The translations under genes were made by a program, and so were the position numbers. The notes under the pieces were generated by a model, which saw only the letters and a list, made by a program, of their open reading frames with translations, searched no databases and had not been told where the DNA came from. Of a DNA stretch of 64,000 nucleotides, positions 58,675 to 64,000 are shown piece by piece. This DNA comes from Saprospiraceae bacterium (lineage in GTDB: Bacteria > Bacteroidota > Bacteroidia > Chitinophagales > Saprospiraceae), in assembly GCA_024103005.1 (NCBI GenBank), contig JAGFJA010000054.1:1-64000 (forward strand). The letters run 5' to 3'. Position 1 is the first letter of the stretch, and each line of letters starts with the position of its first letter.

Positions 58675-60405
58675 TTACTTTACATACCAGGTAGCAGCGA
58701 GCCATTTCCAGTTAAGGAAGAATAAGGCCAGGAAGACAAGTAAAAAGACGAATGTCAAAACCAGCGTACCGGGTGCTTCAAAACCCTTGTGTGATTTGGC
58801 AGGCGGAGCCAGTGGAGAAATAGTCAATTGCATATCCTTTGGTCCGGTCATCTTAGGTCCCCACAATACAGACACGACAACTATTACGATCCAGATTATA
58901 ACAGATATAAATGCAATACTTCCGCCAAGCATCATAAGTGTCCAGAAGAAATCTACTGCCGGATTAAAATTATAGGTAAATGGGCCGCCTGAGAAAGTAG
59001 AATCCCAGTGGCGACGTGGTACACCTAATTGCCCAAGAACGATCATGGATATAGAGAGAAGGGCAAGACCTATAAAGAAAAGCCATGGCTGCCACCTCGC
59101 CCAGCCCATACCTATAATTTTTCTTCTGAATATAAGTGGTATAAGATAATATGTTATCCCCATAAAGGTGAGTGTCGTACCTATGACAACAGTCCCTTTA
59201 AAATGCCCGGGTATGGCTATGGTATTGTGAACTATGATATTGGTCTGCTCCATGCCGAATATGACTCCTGTCGTTCCTCCTATAAATCCAAATCCAATGA
59301 TGGCAAGAATGGTGGAGGAGAAGGCCGGGTTGCTCCAGGGAGCCTTTGACAGCCATTCAAACAGTCCCTTATTATAACCCCAACGGCGCTGAGCGGATTC
59401 GTAGGATGAAGGTACGGCAAAAGCGTGAATCATGGATGCCAGTACGGCCAGATACATGGCATAGCTCGTATTCCATACCTTCCACGCACTGCTTACACCC
59501 GGATCGGTAAGCAAGTGGTGTGCAGAAGCAAGACAAATAAATAAAATGTACAATACAAACGCAGTCCTTGAAACTTTTTCATTTATGGATGTCCCGCCGA
59601 CTGACAAAAATGAAACCATATACCAGATAGAAACCATCGCTGCTACGTTTATCTGCTGGGAAGAATGCCCCAATCCCCACCATATCAGCTTGTACATAGC
59701 CGGATCAATATTGTCTATCAAGCCCAGCGACCATAAAAACGTAGGAATATAAATCAATGCTCCGCTGGCAAGCGTGATGACGGCAATTATAGCGGCTGTC
59801 ATAAGACCATAAGTAAATAATGGCAAGGAATCACCATAGGTATTTTCTCTTCGGGCTATCATGAGGTTTCCAAAGAAGAGAACAACACCAAGTAAAGCAC
59901 CGACAGCAAATAGTATGATGCCCAGATAATAGAGAGGATGTGCCTTTAAGGGAGTGTAAGACGTCAGCATGACATCCGCCTGACCGATTAATATGATGTA
60001 GTTGGAAATAATCAACCCCAGAACCATCAACCCAAAACTTATCCATCCCAAGCGTGGAGCGCAAAAGCGCGTATTCAAGATTACCGTAGAGCCGAAGTAT
60101 AATCCGGCAATTTCAAAGAAAATTATCCAAAAAATGAGTGCATTCAAGCCATGAAAAGTAACCAGACGGTAGTACCATTCTGCACTCAGTAAATGTATGG
60201 GCTGATATCTGGTGAATACCAATAAAATAGCCGCTGTTACAGCAAGTAAAAGTGACACCACCGCCGCTACGGCATTGGCTCGGATCAATTTTTCCGAACT
60301 TAAATCTACCTTAAAACCGGTAATATCACACACTCTGTGAAGAAATCCGGTTTGCTCCTGTGGAGATTCTGTGTATTCTATATCTCCATGTATAATATTT
60401 GACAT
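58675..60405 (-). CDS. B-family heme-copper subunit I lacking the catalytic Tyr; likely NO reductase (sNOR/NorY-like)
   Basis: The 576-aa protein has 13-14 TMs. Set against my memory of Thermus ba3 subunit I, low-spin heme ligand His85 is in LVTFHGLNALIFW, metal-site ligands are His247 (GLGHSSQQIN) and His296-His297 (SAHHLLTDPG), and the high-spin heme ligand is His401 in HNTIAIPGHFK. Two residues depart from oxygen reductases. The cross-linked Tyr at His+4 is Gln251, and the second His of GHFH, the other low-spin heme ligand, is Lys403. Loss of the tyrosine is the mark of NO-reducing members. With a CuA subunit and SenC beside it, the gene set recalls the norS-norY-senC (sNOR) clusters of ammonia oxidisers. 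NO reductase is thus the favoured call, not proven. Confidence 0.82.
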   Translation of the reverse strand: MSNIIHGDIEYTESPQEQTGFLHRVCDITGFKVDLSSEKLIRANAVAAVVSLLLAVTAAILLVFTRYQPIHLLSAEWYYRLVTFHGLNALIFWIIFFEIAGLYFGSTVILNTRFCAPRLGWISFGLMVLGLIISNYIILIGQADVMLTSYTPLKAHPLYYLGIILFAVGALLGVVLFFGNLMIARRENTYGDSLPLFTYGLMTAAIIAVITLASGALIYIPTFLWSLGLIDNIDPAMYKLIWWGLGHSSQQINVAAMVSIWYMVSFLSVGGTSINEKVSRTAFVLYILFICLASAHHLLTDPGVSSAWKVWNTSYAMYLAVLASMIHAFAVPSSYESAQRRWGYNKGLFEWLSKAPWSNPAFSSTILAIIGFGFIGGTTGVIFGMEQTNIIVHNTIAIPGHFKGTVVIGTTLTFMGITYYLIPLIFRRKIIGMGWARWQPWLFFIGLALLSISMIVLGQLGVPRRHWDSTFSGGPFTYNFNPAVDFFWTLMMLGGSIAFISVIIWIVIVVVSVLWGPKMTGPKDMQLTISPLAPPAKSHKGFEAPGTLVLTFVFLLVFLALFFLNWKWLAATWYVK

Positions 60406-60417
60406 AATAGTTATACT

Positions 60418-61338
60418 TTATTTGTTTAAAGATTTGATAAAAGCCGTGATGTATTCAATCTCATCGTCTTTCATAGGCATTTTCGGCATTATAGTTTTTT
60501 CAAACCCTACGGTAATTTTTTTTGACGGTTCCAGTATGGACTCTCTGATGTATTCTTCATCGACGAGCACAGTCGCCGGCTTGCCATCAACTTTGACCTT
60601 TTCTTCCTTACCATACAGACCCTTCCAGGTCGGACCAATAGGCGAAGTACCGTCAGTCTTATGACATGCGCCACATCCCTTGAGGGTATATATTTGCTCT
60701 CCCATGATAACTTTTTCTGCTTCAGAGTACTCCCTACCTTCTTCAGCTATAATGGGAACAGGTGCTTTTTTGAAATTTTCATATCCATATTTTTTAAGAT
60801 CTTCATCCTTTTCAATGACGACTATTTTGCCGATCATTCCGGCATGCCCTATACCGCAAAATTCATTGCATATAACCTTATACTCTCCCGGTTCTGTGGG
60901 TTTGAATTCTAGAAGATAATCATAGGACGGATATACCTGAAAATTCATATTGACAGGCTGTATGGATAATCCGTGAACGACATCCTTAGAAGATATGTGC
61001 AATTTGTAGGATTGGTTGACTTCCATGATTAACACCGGACTCCAGCGCCACATCTCACCCATTACAAAAACGTCACTGTTGGGATTGGGTCGGACCACAG
61101 GAATACCATTGTCCACTCCCACCATATTTTTTTTAATAAAAGCTTCCGTGAGTTCAGCAAACTCAACAGTACTTGTCTTATATGTGGTGCTTGAGGGATT
61201 TTGTTTTCCGTAAACGTGCCACATGACCATCCAGACAAAAAGCATGATGCAGAGGATCAAAGCAATAATCATCCACATTTTTTCATCTTTGGACACTTTT
61301 TTATAATACCAACCTTCGGCAGGACTAAGCAAACTCAT
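60418..61338 (-). CDS. Subunit II with CuA cupredoxin and C-terminal cytochrome c (NorS/CoxB-like)
   Basis: The 306-aa protein has one N-terminal TM (~residues 22-42). The periplasmic cupredoxin has the CuA ligands His122, Cys157-x3-Cys161, His165 and Met168 (ICNEFCGIGHAGM). A cytochrome c domain follows, with Cys222-x2-Cys225-His226 (CGACH) and likely Met axial ligands in TIMPKMPMK. It is the electron entry subunit for the neighbouring catalytic subunit, accepting electrons from a periplasmic cytochrome or another donor. The gene lies 12 bp before subunit I and 28 bp after the small gene. Confidence 0.93.
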   Translation of the reverse strand: MSLLSPAEGWYYKKVSKDEKMWMIIALILCIMLFVWMVMWHVYGKQNPSSTTYKTSTVEFAELTEAFIKKNMVGVDNGIPVVRPNPNSDVFVMGEMWRWSPVLIMEVNQSYKLHISSKDVVHGLSIQPVNMNFQVYPSYDYLLEFKPTEPGEYKVICNEFCGIGHAGMIGKIVVIEKDEDLKKYGYENFKKAPVPIIAEEGREYSEAEKVIMGEQIYTLKGCGACHKTDGTSPIGPTWKGLYGKEEKVKVDGKPATVLVDEEYIRESILEPSKKITVGFEKTIMPKMPMKDDEIEYITAFIKSLNK

Positions 61339-61366
61339 AACTTTATGATTTTAAAGGTTTGAATAA

Positions 61367-61552
61367 TTATTTGAGCAGTGATTTTTTTATTTCATCCGGA
61401 ATCGCCGGCAAATTGGACAGCTCCATCACTCCCCACAAAAGGTAAAATATGACGTAAATGGTGGTTCCCAAAAATAACAATAGCATGAAATCATCCATAA
61501 TCATGCGGTAAAATGGAACTCTCTCCGGGCTTTTCTTAGGTTTTGTATCCAT
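61367..61552 (-). CDS. Small single-TM protein heading the oxidoreductase operon
   Basis: The 61-aa protein has a basic N-terminus (MDTKPKKSPERVPFYRMIMDDF), one TM (~residues 23-41, MLLLFLGTTIYVIFYLLWG) and a short polar C-terminus. It is not similar to a family I can name. The position, first in the operon before subunit II, suggests a small accessory subunit comparable to CcoQ or CtaF in other oxidases. Confidence 0.75.
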   Translation of the reverse strand: MDTKPKKSPERVPFYRMIMDDFMLLLFLGTTIYVIFYLLWGVMELSNLPAIPDEIKKSLLK

Positions 61553-61590
61553 CTCGTTCTAATTTTGGTTAATTAATAATATCCTGCTGA

Positions 61591-61598
61591 CAAATCTA
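61591..61598 (-). promoter_or_regulatory. -7 box of the NOR-like operon
   Basis: On the minus strand this reads TAGATTTG, a perfect TAnnTTTG match 38 bp before the first gene. The predicted start is near 61585. No TTG is found about 20 bp further upstream, which would fit a promoter that needs an activator. Confidence 0.45.
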
Positions 61599-61644
61599 AT
61601 TTGAGATAGAAGGAAAAGAAAAGAATGTAGAAACTAAATATCCA

Positions 61645-61666
61645 AAAAGTACGTTTTTGTACTTTT
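61645..61666. promoter_or_regulatory. 22-bp palindrome with Crp/Fnr geometry, candidate operator
   Basis: AAAAGTAC, six bases, GTACTTTT: a perfect inverted repeat with 8-bp arms and a 6-bp centre, as in Crp/Fnr-superfamily sites. The centre (61655.5) lies about 70 bp upstream of the predicted transcription start, close to the classic class I activator position. It lies between the regulator gene and the operon. It could also be part of the regulator's transcription terminator, although the stem is GC-poor. Confidence 0.55.
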
Positions 61667-61705
61667 CAGGGTGTTATTTTGTAATAGGTCGAAGCGTGTT
61701 CTGTT

Positions 61706-62431
61706 TTATGCATCTTCAGTCATCCTGCCCAGTGCAACCAGATCAATAAAATAAAACCACTTGCCCGAATATTTCAGGATGCCTTCACGAGCAAATTCCT
61801 TTAAAGTAGCAGAAACCTGTTCCTTTGTAGTACCGGTTAAGTTGGCGATATCTTGCCTGGAAAAATCGATGGTAAAACTTTTGCGGGTCTTTGGATAATT
61901 GTATATATCTGCGATTAAGAGAATAGCGTCAGCTATTTTTTCACGCACATTTTTGTAAGCCAGATCGACTGATTTTTGTTCCAGCATGGTCAGATCCCTC
62001 AGATGTTCTTCCATAATCTGACTCTCCAAATCGGAAGAATTCAGTATGATTTCATTAAGTGACTCAGCCGGAATGAAGCAGGTAACGACGTCGGAAAGGG
62101 CTGTTGCCGAATAGTTGCGAATATATTGATTGGTTCGTTCACGATGCCCTATGATGCCGCCTCTACCTCCTATCTTGACAATAAACGGTCTGCCTGAAGA
62201 TGAAATTCGCTCCAGCTTAACGACCCCTGACTTAATAAAGTGAACACATAGAAAAGGATCCCCTACCTGAAAGATAAATTCTCCTTTTTTAAAAAAGACC
62301 TTGGTTTTGTGCCTGCTAATCGCATTCAGAGTTGCATCTCCGCATGGCTTCAATATCGAAAATTGCCGAACCTTACAGGTAAGACAAGATTCACATAGAT
62401 TTGTCAAATTTCCATCCGGTCGTTTAAACAT
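61706..62431 (-). CDS. Crp/Fnr-family regulator with FNR-like cysteines
   Basis: The 241-aa protein has N-terminal Cys13, Cys16, Cys19 and Cys30 and an internal Cys118, close to the arrangement of FNR (three N-terminal cysteines plus Cys122), so a [4Fe-4S] redox sensor is plausible. The cNMP-fold domain covers ~30-150 and the winged HTH ~170-235. The recognition helix is TTKEQVSATLKEF, with Glu204, Ser207 and Ala208 where FNR has Glu-x2-Ser-Arg. Loss of the Arg predicts a different half-site from TTGAT. The gene lies 153 bp upstream of the NOR-like operon on the same strand, and is inferred to activate it under low oxygen or NO. Confidence 0.88.
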   Translation of the reverse strand: MFKRPDGNLTNLCESCLTCKVRQFSILKPCGDATLNAISRHKTKVFFKKGEFIFQVGDPFLCVHFIKSGVVKLERISSSGRPFIVKIGGRGGIIGHRERTNQYIRNYSATALSDVVTCFIPAESLNEIILNSSDLESQIMEEHLRDLTMLEQKSVDLAYKNVREKIADAILLIADIYNYPKTRKSFTIDFSRQDIANLTGTTKEQVSATLKEFAREGILKYSGKWFYFIDLVALGRMTEDA

Positions 62432-62669
62432 ACACTTTTAAGTCTTTACCTATTCAGAAAATGATAGGCAGTTTTCCAGATCGTAAATAGTGTATAAATA
62501 TAACTACCTTTCTTGAATTATTCAACTTTCACATTGTTTTTCTTGTGTTTATGAACTATATGAAATTAAAGAAGTTTCCATGCATAATGTTTTAACTAAA
62601 AATTAAGTTATAATAAAGAATTTTTTACCGTATTTTTACGTTATCAATTTATATACAGCATTTAAAAGA

Positions 62670-63029
62670 ATGAAACAATTGACCAAAGCTGAAGAGGAAA
62701 TCATGCAGTATATCTGGGATAGAGGAAAGAGTTCTGTTACTGACATTATTGAATTGATGCCGGAGCCTCGGCCACCGCATTCCTCTGTCTCGACTATAGT
62801 GAGAATATTGGAGAAAAAGGGATTTGTAGATCATCAGGCCAATGGCCGGACCTTTGAGTATTTTCCGCTGATATCTAAGGAAGAATATTCAGGCCGATCA
62901 ATCAATAAGCTCGTCAATGACTATTTTGACGGGTCTTACTCAGGACTTGTTTCTTTTATTGCAAAACAACAAGATATAGACCTGAAAGAATTTGCCGATC
63001 TCATGAATATCCTGGATAAAAATAAGTAA
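62670..63029 (+). CDS. BlaI/MecI/CopY-family repressor
   Basis: The 119-aa protein has a winged HTH (KQLTKAEEEIMQYIWDRGKSSVTDIIELMPEPRPPHSSVSTIVRILEKKGFV) and a C-terminal dimerisation region with SGLVSFIAKQQDIDLKEF. It regulates by being cleaved when its membrane partner senses a signal. The M56 gene follows after 2 bp. In Bacteroidota such pairs often do not control beta-lactamases. It is divergent from the Crp/Fnr gene, with a 238-bp gap that contains a TATTTTTA -7-like element at 62631. Confidence 0.9.
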   Translation: MKQLTKAEEEIMQYIWDRGKSSVTDIIELMPEPRPPHSSVSTIVRILEKKGFVDHQANGRTFEYFPLISKEEYSGRSINKLVNDYFDGSYSGLVSFIAKQQDIDLKEFADLMNILDKNK

Positions 63030-63031
63030 GG

Positions 63032-64000
63032 ATGACTATCTTAACAGGATCAATTGTCGCCATACTCACATGGATAGTACTTTTGATACCCTATTGGCCG
63101 GGGCTCAGAAGGACTTCTTTTTACGGTCTCCAGCGATTATATCTGTTGTCATCTCTGTTGATTGGAATCATATTCGGTTTTCAAAAAGCTATCGGAACAG
63201 GGATATTTAATGATGATCTTTCTCTTTTTTCATTTATTGATACAGAGAGCTATAAGGTTATAGCTGATCGCTTACACACCCTTTCTTTGCCAGTCACTAC
63301 CTCATTGTTTGACTTTCATTCCGGTACAATTGTCGCGATTTACTACATCGTCAGTACTTGTTTTGCCGGATTGCTGCTATACAAGCTCCTTGAGATGGTA
63401 TATGTAGTTCGGGGCAATTCTTCTACCCTTATCGGGGGAATGTATGTATTCCAGTCTCCTTTTTTCAATACGCCATTTACTTTTTTTAACCGTATATTTT
63501 TAAATCAGGATACAGATCTACACGATAGTTCTACCCGGATTATTATCAAGCACGAGGCAGTGCATGCCCGGCAATGGCATACCGTTGACTTGTTGTTGAC
63601 AGAGTTTTTACTGCTTTTTACCTGGTTTTTCCCCATTGTACTTTTATATAAAAAAGAATTGACTTTATTACACGAGTACCAGGCGGATGCCCATGTTCTT
63701 AAGTTTATGCCTGTTAAAGATTATGGTGTGCTTTTATTGTCGCAGAGAATGGGCAGTGCCCTGTCAATGGTCCATCACTTAGCGAATTCTGATTTGAAAA
63801 AAAGGTTTTTAAAAATGGTACAGCCTGCATCAGCTGCCTGGAAAAAGTGGAGCTTTGCGGCTATGGTGCCGGCCACGGCATTGGTAATAGGCTTAATCTC
63901 CCTGTTGGACTTTAATCGCCTTCAGCCAGTCGTATCTCAAAAAAAGGAAGTCTCCGGCAGTAATTACCTGACAAGAGAAATTTATATCAATCCCGAAGGA
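63032..64000 (+). CDS. M56-family sensor peptidase (BlaR1-like), cut by the right edge
   Basis: The reading frame is open from ATG 63032 to the end of the window (323 codons visible). It has TMs at the N-terminus, around residues 35-52, near residues 105-125, and after the active site. The zinc-protease motif is in KHEAVHARQWHT (HExxH), followed by an Asp/Glu ligand region (LLHEYQADAHVL). These features match the membrane metallopeptidase domain of BlaR1/MecR1 relatives that cleave or signal to BlaI. The sensor domain, which would tell what is sensed, lies beyond the window. Confidence 0.9.
   Translation, partial: MTILTGSIVAILTWIVLLIPYWPGLRRTSFYGLQRLYLLSSLLIGIIFGFQKAIGTGIFNDDLSLFSFIDTESYKVIADRLHTLSLPVTTSLFDFHSGTIVAIYYIVSTCFAGLLLYKLLEMVYVVRGNSSTLIGGMYVFQSPFFNTPFTFFNRIFLNQDTDLHDSSTRIIIKHEAVHARQWHTVDLLLTEFLLLFTWFFPIVLLYKKELTLLHEYQADAHVLKFMPVKDYGVLLLSQRMGSALSMVHHLANSDLKKRFLKMVQPASAAWKKWSFAAMVPATALVIGLISLLDFNRLQPVVSQKKEVSGSNYLTREIYINPEG

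Noticed and set aside
58675-61552. cbb3-type (C-family) oxidase or ordinary aa3 oxidase.
   Set aside because: There is no CcoO/CcoP-type subunit. The HH-LLTDPG and HNT-PGHF motifs match B-family members, and the catalytic Tyr is missing from the helix VI position.
13978-64000. Search for cas, transposase, integrase, tRNA or rRNA genes near the array.
   Set aside because: None of the proteins after the array has Cas, transposase or integrase motifs, and I recognised no tRNA cloverleaf or rRNA segment. Small divergent RNAs could be missed by eye.

Overview
The window reads as a chromosomal stretch of a Bacteroidota bacterium with moderate to low GC, probably Saprospiraceae- or Chitinophagales-like (the family is a guess). 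The evidence is the TAnnTTTG -7 promoter boxes upstream of several genes, the weak Shine-Dalgarno signals, a type IX secretion-style C-terminal domain on the sugar dehydrogenase, and lineage-typical families such as DUF4294, SbsA-type Ig-like lipoproteins and BlaI/M56 pairs.

Positions 1-13977 are one uninterrupted CRISPR array. It has a 30-bp repeat ending in ATTGAAAT and spacers of about 36 nt, giving roughly 212 repeats and 211 spacers inside the window, and it runs off the left edge. The trailer end is at 13977: the last repeat ends GAAAC, and a variant repeat sub-lineage clusters in the final 1.3 kb. The leader should therefore lie to the left, outside the window. No cas gene is present in the following 50 kb. 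At least ten spacers occur twice. Three pairs share the repeat-proximal end but differ by one base in length, which suggests repeated acquisition from the same protospacer.

From 14.2 to 27.8 kb lie mostly housekeeping and single-function genes: Nif3-like and zinc-ribbon coiled-coil proteins, a TPR protein, a TPMT-like methyltransferase, an OsmC protein, a PBP1A-type peptidoglycan synthase, a Zn/Cd P-type ATPase, an FkbM methyltransferase and a PLP-dependent decarboxylase. From 27.9 to 34.9 kb is a complete TetR-controlled tripartite ABC-2 exporter (TolC, HlyD lipoprotein, two ATPases, two permeases), resembling E. coli CecR-YbhGFSR with the double ATPase split into two genes. Next to it, 35.2-37.4 kb holds a second ABC-2 exporter with a frameshift and two in-frame stops, apparently decaying.

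From 37.5 to 55.6 kb are a GH29 fucosidase, a small operon of uncharacterised proteins (DUF2200, DUF6157 and a third), a GldK/SUMF1-type protein, an ICMT-like methyltransferase, a PQQ-type sugar dehydrogenase, an M28 peptidase, a patatin, an Ig-like lipoprotein, a polyprenyl synthase, ComF, a CoA-disulfide reductase-rhodanese fusion, a PAP2/vanadium-haloperoxidase lipoprotein, a MORN-type lipoprotein and a DoxX-like membrane protein.

From 55.9 to 62.4 kb, on the minus strand, is a compact respiratory operon: a 61-aa membrane protein, a CuA plus cytochrome c subunit II, a B-family heme-copper subunit I lacking the cross-linked tyrosine, an SCO1 protein, and an unusual cytochrome b / 2[4Fe-4S] / MvhD-like fusion. 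The catalytic residues suggest a nitric oxide reductase of the CuA (sNOR-like) kind rather than an oxygen reductase. A Crp/Fnr regulator with cysteines in FNR-like positions lies just upstream, and a 22-bp palindrome of Crp/Fnr geometry sits between it and the operon. The window closes with a BlaI/M56 sensor pair cut by the right edge.
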